Positions 1-8,236 of a stretch of DNA of 64,000 nucleotides are shown piece by piece. The notes beneath the pieces are model-generated. The model was not told the origin of the DNA and ran no database searches. It worked only from the letters and a program-made list of their open reading frames with translations. Each line of letters begins with the position of its first letter. The first letter of the stretch is position 1. This stretch comes from Phaeobacter sp. G2. GTDB taxonomy: Bacteria; Pseudomonadota; Alphaproteobacteria; Rhodobacterales; Rhodobacteraceae. A program made the position numbers and the translations under genes. The stretch is taken from contig CP104100.1 of assembly GCA_025163595.1 (NCBI GenBank), positions 2,852,001 through 2,916,000 of the forward strand, read 5' to 3'.

Positions 1-203
1 CCTGGGGCTGGGACGGCTCCGAATACGAGGACCATGCGGAGCAAATGACGAATTCCTGCTTGCCGCCACCGCCCAAAATCTCCGCAAACTAGCCAAGATC
101 TTTCCTGCATCGCAGCAAGCGCGCAAGGCCTGACAGGAAAGGCGCTCGGGTCGCCCTGAGAACCAATCATTCTGTATCAGCAAGACGTTGTTTTTCCACA
201 GAA
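1..203 (+). mobile_element. IS1182-family element, right end (copy 1, cut by window edge)
   Basis: The sequence matches the 3' part of two fuller copies at 11600-13140 and 18094-19652, with the same transposase tail and the same right end containing TTGTTTTTCCACAGAAT. That end is an imperfect inverted match to the left end of copy 2 (TTTTGTTGAAAAAC). The rest of the element lies before the window. The transposase tail reads RLRIRGPCGAN, as in copy 3, whereas copy 2 has RLRLRGPCGVN, so copies 1 and 3 look closer to each other. The exact right boundary is estimated from the inverted repeat. Confidence 0.85.
2..133 (+). CDS. IS1182-family transposase, C-terminal fragment
   Basis: An open frame enters from the window edge and codes for the last 43 residues of a DDE transposase, ending ARKA then TGA. 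It is essentially identical to the end of the intact transposase at 11683-13068. This is the conserved C-terminal part of the DDE_Tnp_1_6-type domain. Whether the whole copy is intact cannot be seen here. Confidence 0.85.
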   Translation: MGLGRLRIRGPCGANDEFLLAATAQNLRKLAKIFPASQQARKA

Positions 204-348
204 TCCGCGGAAACCAGACATTCACTGCGCTCTGCACCGAGGTCCGCTGTGCAGCCACGCCCGACCATTAAGAATAATTGACGAAGGTCGGGATGTCTTG
301 AAAAACTCACAAAATTATGACGAATCTACCTTCTCAATTAGTATGCTA

Positions 349-1296
349 TTATCGCCTCATACTTCTTCTGAAGCGTCTCAAAGCTGCAGGCACGCCGATT
401 GGGCCCAAACTGTTAGTTGCTGTTAAAAGCATTTGCGCGATTGCGAGGAAAACTGGAACGAGGATGGATAGCGCGAGGATAAGTGGGCTCGCAATCGAGC
501 GATCAATCCAATTAGGCGCGATCTCGATACGATCTTCTCCACCCAAATAGCTAACGGATATCTTTGAAGGTCCTGTTTCGGAAACTAAAGAAACTTGGAA
601 GTTCTTCGGGCCATGCTGGCTTGGTAACACGTATCCGTACACACGCGTTTGGCTTTGTTCTTTCCCATCATCTCGGAAAACCCCAACCTTTTCGCCTGGC
701 CTAAAACTCCCATTTTTGATGATCTCAGTTGCATTCATCAGGAACGGCTTTTCTCGGATATCGTACGCGCCTGAAGTCAGAAGCTTTGTTTCACCTGTCG
801 CCGCAACCTGTCCTAGGTGAGCAAAGCCGGAAAACGACAACGCACCCAATGCTGACCATTCGGCTCGTGGCAAATGGAGTATTGTGCCTGATTTATACTC
901 AGCGACATTTTTCAGAAGGATTTCAAGCGAGCCTTCCTCGTTCGTCGATACAACAATATGGCTGCCATCTTGCCACTTCAGACTCACGATCTCGTGCTTT
1001 TGCTCATACCGTCTCGGGTCGCAAATGTCGGTCCCGCGCGTTCTGGATCTGTCGATTTTGACCAGAGGTTCACAAACGAGCACTGAGCCAAGGTCCCAAA
1101 AACCCGCATCTCCAGAAAACTGGATTTCCATGCTGGCGGAATGGGCTGAAATCAAAATTGTGCGATCCGCACCGACGCCAAACGCCAAGGTAACGAGGAA
1201 CGCGGTAAGTAAAGACGTGACGCCAGTCAGAGCAATAGAAATACCTATTCTCTTGGAGATAGAATTTGTATCCGAATGCTCATCGGTAGTTTTCAT
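349..1296 (-). CDS. Hypothetical two-helix membrane protein
   Basis: A protein of 315 residues that I do not recognise. One hydrophobic helix lies at about residues 18-42 and a second near 270-292, followed by a short basic tail ending RRFRRSMRR. The roughly 225 residues between are polar and beta-rich and would face the periplasm, giving both ends in the cytoplasm. The start lies three bases after the stop of the upstream gene (TAA TAG ATG) with GGAAGAA as a plausible ribosome site, so it is probably translationally coupled to the secreted protein gene at 1300-1998. Codon use is less GC-rich than in the core genes, suggesting acquired DNA. No function is inferred beyond an envelope location. 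Confidence 0.65.
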   Translation of the reverse strand: MKTTDEHSDTNSISKRIGISIALTGVTSLLTAFLVTLAFGVGADRTILISAHSASMEIQFSGDAGFWDLGSVLVCEPLVKIDRSRTRGTDICDPRRYEQKHEIVSLKWQDGSHIVVSTNEEGSLEILLKNVAEYKSGTILHLPRAEWSALGALSFSGFAHLGQVAATGETKLLTSGAYDIREKPFLMNATEIIKNGSFRPGEKVGVFRDDGKEQSQTRVYGYVLPSQHGPKNFQVSLVSETGPSKISVSYLGGEDRIEIAPNWIDRSIASPLILALSILVPVFLAIAQMLLTATNSLGPIGVPAALRRFRRSMRR

Positions 1297-1299
1297 CTA

Positions 1300-1998
1300 T
1301 TATTCTTCCGATAAATGGAGCTTGAACTCTACTTCTCGCCCCATTTCGCCCCTTTTGAACGACACGGTCCCAGCGACTAGTGGAGCAATAGACATCACGC
1401 TTTTCGGCAATACACAAACAGTGTCGAAAGCGGTTCTATTATCAAACTCGACGACATCACACGACACGTCTGCAATGTCGGGGTTGTTCGGGAAGTACAC
1501 GAACGTTTCTTCCGAACGAGACGTGTTCAAAAGCAACGCGACGTTCTCTTCAGATTGCTCCCCCCAAAACACGAGGGAGCTATCATCCCTGCCGTCCCCG
1601 CAAGGCCCAAGGGTCAGGAGTGGTGCAATCTCTCCACTCTGGATTGTGCGAACATGCTTTGGATTTTTCGTCGGGTAGTCGAGGACAATACTCCCCCCGG
1701 CCCAGTCTTCCGACACATTGTAAGACCCTTGGCTCTGATAGAACCCATCGACACTCAAAACCGACAAACATGCCGTGGCGCCTGACCATCCTTTTGGAAT
1801 ATGTGCTGAAACGCTTATAGAGTTCTTCGGCAACGGTCCAAACTGCACCAATCCAACGAGTCGAGCCCCGGAAATTTCAGCGGCCTCGTTTACGACCTCA
1901 GTGAAATTGTTTGCCGTAAGTTTTGCTTTGCCATGTTCTTGGGCAACAAGCATAGTCGGGCAGATAGCCATCACTGCGAAAAGAATTTTTGAAAACAT
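1300..1998 (-). CDS. Hypothetical secreted protein
   Basis: The chosen start gives a 232-residue protein opening with a clear signal peptide (MFSKILFAVMAICPTMLVAQ). The longer frame back to 2085 would bury that signal, and an AGAGAG ribosome site sits 9 bases before this ATG. The mature part has several cysteines (ATACLSV, LGPCGDG, DVSCDVV, DTVCVLP), consistent with a periplasmic disulfide protein. It matches no family I know. Its start codon overlaps by two bases the start codon of the divergent protease gene at 1997, and it appears to form an operon with the membrane protein gene downstream. Confidence 0.7.
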   Translation of the reverse strand: MFSKILFAVMAICPTMLVAQEHGKAKLTANNFTEVVNEAAEISGARLVGLVQFGPLPKNSISVSAHIPKGWSGATACLSVLSVDGFYQSQGSYNVSEDWAGGSIVLDYPTKNPKHVRTIQSGEIAPLLTLGPCGDGRDDSSLVFWGEQSEENVALLLNTSRSEETFVYFPNNPDIADVSCDVVEFDNRTAFDTVCVLPKSVMSIAPLVAGTVSFKRGEMGREVEFKLHLSEE

Positions 1999-3064
1999 GA
2001 AATTACGCTCTCTGATCAAGCTACTTGCAGCAAGTATATTGTATTTCACTGTCTGTATCACCCCCGTATTTTCCCAAACCGTCACCGTGCAAAGCGGGGA
2101 TGAGCTTGGCCATGGTATGCTCCTAAAGCATGGCTCGACGTGTTATGTGCTAACCCCAAAACACGTCGCAAATAATAAACGGCGCGTTACGGTGTTCTCA
2201 TCCGCCCCCGTCGTTCACTCTGGGGCTTTGGTGGAAACACCGTTTTGGGAAGGGATGGATTTTGCCATAGGCGTTGTGCGCGGCCCCGTTGAGGAAAAAT
2301 GTGTCACGACGCTTGATGACCTATCCAGCAAAGTGAATGTTGCCTCTGGAAGACATGCACAACTCTTACGCTTGCTACCGTCTGGAGAAGTTGAACGCAT
2401 TTCTATGTCCGTCATGAAGACAGATTACCTGACGCTTGATGCACGCATTGAGGAAGGCTCCAGCGAGTTATACAAAGGCACCAGTGGCGCATTTCTCTTT
2501 GATGGTGAGAATCCAATCGGAATGATCGTGGAAGCGCTCTCGGCAACCGAAGGGCGCTTTATACGGATTGAAGAGTTGCACTTGAACCTTGCGCGCCGCC
2601 TAAACCGCAAAGCGGGATTTCAAGCGGCTGCGTCCAAGTTTACTCCCGTAGCAAGCAACGATGACGGTGATAGCCTTCCTCTCGAGTTTGTTCGCGCGTC
2701 GCGACCGCCAATCTACCCCGATGTCGCAGAGGCTAATATGTTAGGCGACGGCAGCTATGTGTTTGACTTGCCCCGCCCTAATCGCATCGCGCTCAAAATC
2801 AAGTCACCCGGCGCCGTCCCCCTATCGAATGTGCGCGTCTTCTCGGATGTTGACGCGGATTTCGCCATCCCGCGCAACATTCGCATCGATGTGTCCTCTG
2901 CCCCAAACGGCAATCGGCCACGCTTTTTTGGCGCGGCCGAAATGGGACCCGACGGTGTCTTTGACTTTTCACGCGCGCCGACATTGGCCCGCTGGGTGTT
3001 CATCACGGTCAATGACGCGTGGGAGAACGGGGCGATAGGCATAAGCACGGTGCGCGTGAGATGA
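1997..3064 (+). CDS. Secreted trypsin-like serine protease with C-terminal beta domain
   Basis: The 355-residue protein starts with a signal peptide ending near VFSQ at residue 27. A chymotrypsin-like fold follows, with a full catalytic triad: His56 in LTPKHV, Asp88 in EGMDFAIG and Ser163 in KGTSGAF. Cys49 and Cys102 could form a disulfide. From about residue 225 a separate beta-rich domain ends in RWVFITVNDAWENG, resembling a galactose-binding or F5/8-type sandwich, which is inference. The open frame extends upstream to 1775, but that part is antisense to the neighbouring gene and lacks a signal. The start overlaps the divergent gene's start. The substrate is unknown; neighbouring secreted proteins are candidates. 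It lacks the PDZ domain of HtrA proteases. Confidence 0.75.
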   Translation: MKLRSLIKLLAASILYFTVCITPVFSQTVTVQSGDELGHGMLLKHGSTCYVLTPKHVANNKRRVTVFSSAPVVHSGALVETPFWEGMDFAIGVVRGPVEEKCVTTLDDLSSKVNVASGRHAQLLRLLPSGEVERISMSVMKTDYLTLDARIEEGSSELYKGTSGAFLFDGENPIGMIVEALSATEGRFIRIEELHLNLARRLNRKAGFQAAASKFTPVASNDDGDSLPLEFVRASRPPIYPDVAEANMLGDGSYVFDLPRPNRIALKIKSPGAVPLSNVRVFSDVDADFAIPRNIRIDVSSAPNGNRPRFFGAAEMGPDGVFDFSRAPTLARWVFITVNDAWENGAIGISTVRVR

Positions 3065-3065
3065 T

Positions 3066-3695
3066 CTAGCGCAGTGGAATCGTTACTTTAACTTCCGCTC
3101 TTACATTGTAGCTTTGAATCGTGGCCGCAGTGAGCGCCCCAGAGTCCAAGAACTCCATCTCGTACCATCTTTGATCTGTCGAACGATACTGAACGACCTC
3201 ACCTACAATCTTTAAAAGACAACTCGAATTTGCGATGCGGTTTTTCATGATGTAGCAATTGGCGTCACTATCATAGCCCTCGATGTCCAGCGTGGTCACG
3301 GCATAGCCGTCCTCATTCGGGTTTAGCCCATAGAGGCTACCGATGACCCTTTCCAAATCTGCACGATCCGCCTTTTTCCCGTCAAACTGGATCTCTAGGC
3401 GCGGTGATGTGTCCAGGAAGGATTTGATCGCGAGATTTCGAACGTTTTTGTCGGGGCTATAGATGCCGTAATCCAAAGCGGCTTTGACAAGAACATCATC
3501 ACCGGATTCCAGCATCAATTCCATGGCCTTAAGCGCGCGGGCCGGGTCCGGATCGTTGAGCAGCTCAACGTATTCATTGCCTTTGCTCAACTCGGCATCA
3601 ATCTTCGCCTGAAGGTCGGCTACCGAGAGAGATTGTGCGCTGGCGGCACCCGCAAGAATCGAGAGCGCTGCCCCCCAAAAGAAGCATTTAGTCAT
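3066..3695 (-). CDS. Secreted HEAT-like repeat protein, paralog B
   Basis: A 209-residue protein whose signal peptide ends at AGAASAQ, followed by helical repeats. It shares with the next gene upstream the blocks SLS.AD, NEY..LLNDPDPAR, AME.ML.SGD, ALDYG.YSP and a late NCY...C cysteine pair (NCYIMKN / SSCLLKI). The helical part (residues about 25-110) looks like two or three degenerate HEAT repeats, and the remainder is beta-rich. The start is placed at the ATG one base after the stop of the upstream paralog (TAA C ATG), with GGAA as ribosome site. It converges on the protease gene with a one-base gap. The function is unknown. Confidence 0.7.
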   Translation of the reverse strand: MTKCFFWGAALSILAGAASAQSLSVADLQAKIDAELSKGNEYVELLNDPDPARALKAMELMLESGDDVLVKAALDYGIYSPDKNVRNLAIKSFLDTSPRLEIQFDGKKADRADLERVIGSLYGLNPNEDGYAVTTLDIEGYDSDANCYIMKNRIANSSCLLKIVGEVVQYRSTDQRWYEMEFLDSGALTAATIQSYNVRAEVKVTIPLR

Positions 3696-3696
3696 G

Positions 3697-4311
3697 TTAG
3701 TTTCCGATCTGGATTGATGTTTTGACAGGTTTGTTGCTGTGGGGGAACGCTCCGCTGCCAACCAGCTGACCTTGATCGTTAAGTGTCAAAGAGTGCCAGT
3801 TACCCCAAATTGTTATGCCCACTTCCGTGTCCGACACGCGTACGCGGCAGTCGTCGTTTTCGAACCTTGTGTAGCAGTTTTTATCTTCTTTATATTTGCC
3901 GATCTGTGTGCTGTAAAAGATGCGCCCATCTTCAAGGACGGACCCTTTTCCTCGGGTCGCATGATAGTCCCATTTTCTATTTTTTTCGCCTTCGGCTTGG
4001 GTCAGGTAGATGCCCAGGGTAGGCTGCGCCGAGAAAAACGCGTCCAATGCTGTGCGGCGCACAACGGGGTTCGGGCTGTAAAGGCCGTAGTCAAGCGCCA
4101 TGCGTTCAAGCGTCGCGTCTCCCGAGCCCAGCATGATTTCCATTGCCGCCATGGAGCGCGCTGGATCGGGGTCATTGAGCAATTGTTGGTACTCATTCGC
4201 CCGTGCTACTTTTTGATCGACTTGCGCCAAAACATCGGCAGCAGATAAGGACTGCGACGATGCGGGCAAAGTGTGAAGCAAAGCAATGCACAATGCGCTA
4301 CGAAAAATCAT
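3697..4311 (-). CDS. Secreted HEAT-like repeat protein, paralog A
   Basis: A 204-residue protein with a signal peptide (LLHTLPASSQ). It is a tandem paralog of the gene at 3066-3695: the N-terminal 90 residues align without gaps over NEYQQLLNDPDPARSMAA, then LDYGLYSP and VVRRTALDAFF. The C-terminal halves have diverged but both keep two cysteines (NCYTRFENDDC). This suggests an old duplication followed by specialisation of the second half. It is the first gene of a two-gene unit with a one-base gap and no nearby upstream gene on its strand. Export to the periplasm is supported; any role with the protease next door is inference. Confidence 0.7.
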   Translation of the reverse strand: MIFRSALCIALLHTLPASSQSLSAADVLAQVDQKVARANEYQQLLNDPDPARSMAAMEIMLGSGDATLERMALDYGLYSPNPVVRRTALDAFFSAQPTLGIYLTQAEGEKNRKWDYHATRGKGSVLEDGRIFYSTQIGKYKEDKNCYTRFENDDCRVRVSDTEVGITIWGNWHSLTLNDQGQLVGSGAFPHSNKPVKTSIQIGN

Positions 4312-4566
4312 ATGAATATCCTGAATTCAACGACCGTTTCTTTGAAGCTACTCGACGCCACCTATTCGTCAATAAAAGATTTTTCGCTCTGAGTTTGGAA
4401 ATCTAGGGCTCAAAGCTGCCGTTTGCAGCATTGTACGCCAAGGTCCGTTTCGGGCCGTTCTCGGCTATGGCGCAGGATGGCATGACACGATACACGGTAG
4501 TGATTGCACCGTTTCGATGGGTTTCGCTTTCGCAAACAAATAGGAACCATGGGCAGAACGTGCTGA

Positions 4567-5172
4567 ATGTCTGCCAAACATGAAGGGATCCATTCTATTA
4601 AAAAGCGCGGACCAAAAACACTATCGACAGCTCATCATGACGTGGTGAGAAACACTCGTCGATGGCTTGATCAAATGGTGGTAGGATTAAATCTTTGCCC
4701 ATTTTCCTCGAGCGTCATAGCCCGAGACCAAGTCCATTATGCTATATGTGACGCCACGACCGATGCGCATCTAAAGCAGTTTTTTGTGACGGAACTTCAG
4801 CGCCTGCTCGTGACCAACGAAAATGACATCGCCACCAGCCTGCTAATGTTTACCCAAGGTTTAGAAGAGTTCGATGATTACCTCGACTTACTCGATTGGT
4901 TTCAGCAACTCTTGGAGCAAGCAGAGCTGACAGAGGATGTGCAACTGGCATCCTTTCATCCTCAATACCAATTTGACGGTGTGGCTCCGGACGATCTAAG
5001 CCATTTCACCAATCGCTCGCCCTATCCAACCATACATCTTCTGCGTCAAGACCAGATGACCAAAACCCTCGCGTACGTTTCGAACCCAGAGAAGATTTAT
5101 TTGGATAACATAGAAACGTTGAAGAAGCTCGGTCGCCGACAGGTCGAGGCACTCTGCCCCTGGGGGAAATAA
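4567..5172 (+). CDS. DUF1415 family protein
   Basis: A 201-residue protein matching the DUF1415 family along its length. Signatures are WLDQMVVGLNLCPFSSS near the start, QLASFHPQYQFDG in the middle, TNRSPYPTIHLLRQDQ, and a closing NIETLKKLG. Family members are usually about 180-200 residues and most frequent in Gammaproteobacteria; no biochemical function is established. Codon use is visibly poorer in G+C at third positions than that of the core genes, so transfer into this genome is plausible. It stands alone with 255 bases upstream and 371 downstream free of genes. Confidence 0.85.
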   Translation: MSAKHEGIHSIKKRGPKTLSTAHHDVVRNTRRWLDQMVVGLNLCPFSSSVIARDQVHYAICDATTDAHLKQFFVTELQRLLVTNENDIATSLLMFTQGLEEFDDYLDLLDWFQQLLEQAELTEDVQLASFHPQYQFDGVAPDDLSHFTNRSPYPTIHLLRQDQMTKTLAYVSNPEKIYLDNIETLKKLGRRQVEALCPWGK

Positions 5173-5543
5173 GGCCGATTGCGGTGGCCTGTAATCCCGC
5201 CCGGAGTCATAGCTCTTTGGGACCACAGGTCGATTATACTGAGCGAGCGTTTAGCTCATCAGGTTTGGGGCAGTGCTATGGTCACACTCTGTGGTACGCG
5301 GCAGCAAATTCGGCGGCGTAAACCTTAGACGAGTCACAATGCAGCACCGAAACCCCCAGCGTCTGGTCTGGGGAAGCTGCATCGCAGCGTTAGTTAATCT
5401 GGCCAAGGTCTGCTGTCGGCCGGTCACGTTGATGGGTTAGAAGCAAGACGGCAAACAGTTCTTCACACGTCAACCCATTGATTTCATAGTTGCGTGCTGT
5501 GCGAGTGGATACTGGCACATGTCCGCATCCCTCTCGTCTGACG
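5173..5543. other. Intergenic stretch with degenerate repeat
   Basis: No gene is seen. A block at about 5369-5420 (GGGAAGCTGCATCGCAGCG and following bases) recurs with changes at about 6818-6870, on the other side of the sugar dehydrogenase gene. The core contains a short dyad GCTGC-ATC-GCAGC that also appears at 33585-33597. Confidence 0.5.
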
Positions 5544-6614
5544 CTAGTTGCTGGGGGTCAGCCGCAGCAGGCGGGCCTCGCTGCCGTCTTCAAGCACATA
5601 GATTTGACCATCAGCGTCGGCCGCCACATCGCGAATGCGATTGCCCATGCCCCAACGGTCAACCTCCCACGCGGTGTCGCGGCCAACCTCGACACGGACC
5701 AAGGCTTGCGATGCAAGTCCGCCCAACAACAATGAGCCGCGCCATTCGGGAAAGACTGCACCATCGTAATAAGCCATCCCCGCTGGGGCGATGACCGGTG
5801 TCCATTCGATCATCGGCGGTGCAAACTCGGGGCGCGTCGCATGGGCGGGGATAGAACGACCGCTATATTTCTTCCCCTCTGACACCAGTGGCCAGCCATA
5901 ATTCTGGCCGGCCGCGATCACGTTCAGCTCATCGCCGCCCCGCGGGCCCATCTCGTGCGACCAAAGTCGGCCGGTTCCGTCAAACGTGAGGCCGTAGGGG
6001 TTTCGGTGGCCAAGGGTCCAGACCTCGGGGGCATCGGCAAAGGGGTTGCCACTGGCGGGCGTGCCGTCTGCCATCAGACGCAGGATCTTGCCTCTGCTGT
6101 CGCCCAACTCCTGTGCCGGATCGCCCAACTGCCGATCACCGCTGGTCAGAAACAGGTGCCCGTCGGGACCAAAGGCGATCATGGCGCCCGGATGGCCGTT
6201 GCCTCCCATGGGCGTTGCACGCCAGATCACTTGCAGATCGGCCAGTTGCAGCGCCCCCAGATCCAGCCGCCCCCGCCCCAGGCGCAACGCGCCCCCGTCG
6301 GTGCCATCGACCCACGTCAGATACACCAATCCCGAAGCCTGGAAATCCGGCGCCAGGGCGATATCGTGCAAACCCACTTGTCCGTCATCTGTTACCCTTG
6401 GTGCGCCTGCAATCGTCTGAACCTCGCCCGAGGCTGTAACATGGGCCAGACGCCCGGCCTTTTCCGTTACAAGAAACCCACCTTGCGGCAAGACCGCCAT
6501 GGCCCAGGGTTGCTCCAAGGTCGCTATCGCCTCAAACCCAAACGGGGTTTGGGCGGCGGCAATGGCACTTGAGGACAGCAGGGCTGCAAGCGCCGTGACT
6601 AGTTTTCTCATCAT
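5544..6614 (-). CDS. PQQ-dependent sugar dehydrogenase (soluble GDH / YliI type)
   Basis: A 356-residue periplasmic enzyme of the glucose/sorbosone dehydrogenase family (GSDH beta-propeller), which oxidises aldose sugars using pyrroloquinoline quinone. A signal peptide (ALLSSSAIAAAQ) precedes the propeller. Family blocks are LEQPWAMAVLPQGGFLVTEK, GQVGLHDIALAPDF, SGDRQLGDPAQ, TLGHRNPYGL, EMGPRGGDELN and QNYGWP. The start is the first ATG of an ATG ATG pair with GGAG six bases upstream; a longer frame from 6653 lacks a ribosome site. No pqq synthesis genes are in the window. The gene stands alone, with related degenerate repeats on both sides. The physiological sugar is not deducible. Confidence 0.9.
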   Translation of the reverse strand: MMRKLVTALAALLSSSAIAAAQTPFGFEAIATLEQPWAMAVLPQGGFLVTEKAGRLAHVTASGEVQTIAGAPRVTDDGQVGLHDIALAPDFQASGLVYLTWVDGTDGGALRLGRGRLDLGALQLADLQVIWRATPMGGNGHPGAMIAFGPDGHLFLTSGDRQLGDPAQELGDSRGKILRLMADGTPASGNPFADAPEVWTLGHRNPYGLTFDGTGRLWSHEMGPRGGDELNVIAAGQNYGWPLVSEGKKYSGRSIPAHATRPEFAPPMIEWTPVIAPAGMAYYDGAVFPEWRGSLLLGGLASQALVRVEVGRDTAWEVDRWGMGNRIRDVAADADGQIYVLEDGSEARLLRLTPSN

Positions 6615-7037
6615 GATATGCTCCGCATCTGTTCGAAGAAACATAGGGTGCAACGCTGCAGCTACAAGCCAACGGGTTCGAAACGCCGACGATCCATTTT
6701 CGTGCGCTTAGCGGCATGGCTATAGTGCGCGCGCATGTCACAAACTGCATGGCGCATAAATGGAAGCAAACCGACGTTTGAGGCAACAAAATGCTGCGTA
6801 TTGCGCGAATGGCCGGCCTTGGGAAGCTGCACCGCAGCGATTGGCGAGCAGGCCAAAGTCCACGTTGGGCCGTCCACTCAATGACGATCGCCGACGCCGG
6901 GGTTGTTGCTGCGTGTGTGGTTACACGGATTGTCCCACCCAAAAAATGCCTTTGTTGAGTGAGCACAAACATAATGCAGCGTCGAGTTCATGTTGGCCGG
7001 TGGGGCTAACATGAACTCGTGCAAACCGCGCTTCATT
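6615..7037. other. Intergenic stretch with degenerate repeat
   Basis: No convincing gene. The block at about 6818-6870 repeats, at roughly 70 percent by eye, the one at 5369-5420. The remaining sequence is mixed in composition and may be decayed DNA. Confidence 0.45.
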
Positions 7038-8201
7038 TCAAGGCGCTGGAGGAGTGTAGAGGGTGATCTTGTAATCGACATCGTTCGCGAACACACCCGA
7101 AACCGAGTATTCTAGGTAGCTGTATCCGCTCGGAGTGGTCAGATTGGCGGTGGTCACCGTCCAGTTGGTGATTTCCTCTCCGCTTTCATATAGCGTCAGA
7201 ACGAAGGAATTGTTGAACTTGACCCCATATCCTACATCCCAAACCCCGCCTTCCGCGATAGAATAGTGGTCCCACATCGGATACAGATATTTGGTGTAAT
7301 AGTTTCCGTCGATCGCGACGTCGAAGGTGATTTCGTCTTTGCCCGAGGTGTCGTTCCGTTTGATGCAGTTTATTGAATAGATGACCAGGTAGTTGTCCGC
7401 GTCTGGCTGAACCATATTGGGCAGTGATTCATCGACAAGCTTGAGGGTAAAACCAACATAGCCTTCGGCGCCTCCGCCGGCACCTTCGAGGAAATAGGCG
7501 ACACCGCTCCATCCAGCCAGGTTGATATGTGTCACGACCGGGAAGTAGGGTGCATTGATACCCACAGAGACATCTATCAGGCCACCAGCGACGTAGGCGC
7601 CTCCGCCATCAACGCCAACACACGCGCCCGTCATGCCCGAATAAGCATTGCCGGTAAGTCCAACCCCTTGCCCCGCGGCGACAAGCGCCCCTGGCCCAAC
7701 ACCTACTCCTCCGCCAACGTATAGCGAGGCTTGATTGAGATCGGTCAAATTCAGTGCAAATCCGATATACACGGTGCCGCTGACTGCAACGATATCAGCT
7801 GTCGCACAAAACTGGATCAAAACTGACTGTGGGGCATGTTCCTCAACAAACTCCTTGACCCATTCCTTGATCGGAGAATCCTCAGTTGCAAACATCAATG
7901 TGGGTTGCCGGGCCAGCTTGGCAAGGGCCTCAATCTCCGGGATTTCCCTGATCTTCGGCAGCGTTTGCATCACTTTCGCAGGCGACATTTCAAAGGCTTC
8001 GGCGCTCAGCATTATGCCCACATCGCTTGCAGCGAATGCGTCATGCGCTGCTTTCAGGGCTTCTTGTCCGGCTTTCGAATACTCAGGGATATTCAGATCG
8101 CCTGTAGCGCTCTGAATATCGGCCACGTCAGCCGCTTCAAGCGTCTGAACCATTTCCGACTGTTGAAGACGCTGCTCGACTAAATCTTTCAATGTGTTCA
8201 T
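7038..8201 (-). CDS. Unassigned protein: helical N-terminus, Gly-rich core, C2-like C-terminal domain
   Basis: A 387-residue protein that I cannot assign. Residues 1-125 look alpha-helical and charged. Residues about 130-260 are strikingly rich in glycine and alternate small and hydrophobic residues (SLYVGGGVGVGPGALVAAG, then GGGAYVAGGLIDVSVGI), as expected for a beta-barrel or beta-sheet body. Residues 270-387 form a domain also present as the whole of the protein encoded upstream at 8237-8608: both have a Y.V/I.I..I.C opening, an acidic DE, and the block LTLYE. There is no signal peptide. A GGAG ribosome site lies seven bases before the ATG. The genes are 35 bases apart and probably co-transcribed. 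A contact or pore-type effector is one possibility but is only a guess. Confidence 0.65.
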   Translation of the reverse strand: MNTLKDLVEQRLQQSEMVQTLEAADVADIQSATGDLNIPEYSKAGQEALKAAHDAFAASDVGIMLSAEAFEMSPAKVMQTLPKIREIPEIEALAKLARQPTLMFATEDSPIKEWVKEFVEEHAPQSVLIQFCATADIVAVSGTVYIGFALNLTDLNQASLYVGGGVGVGPGALVAAGQGVGLTGNAYSGMTGACVGVDGGGAYVAGGLIDVSVGINAPYFPVVTHINLAGWSGVAYFLEGAGGGAEGYVGFTLKLVDESLPNMVQPDADNYLVIYSINCIKRNDTSGKDEITFDVAIDGNYYTKYLYPMWDHYSIAEGGVWDVGYGVKFNNSFVLTLYESGEEITNWTVTTANLTTPSGYSYLEYSVSGVFANDVDYKITLYTPPAP

Positions 8202-8236
8202 AAATTTTCTCCAAATTAGACCACCGGATTAGCTGG

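Noticed and set aside
1775..1996. N-terminal extension of the protease frame
   Set aside because: It is antisense to the secreted-protein gene, carries no signal peptide, and would bury the clear signal that begins at 1997.
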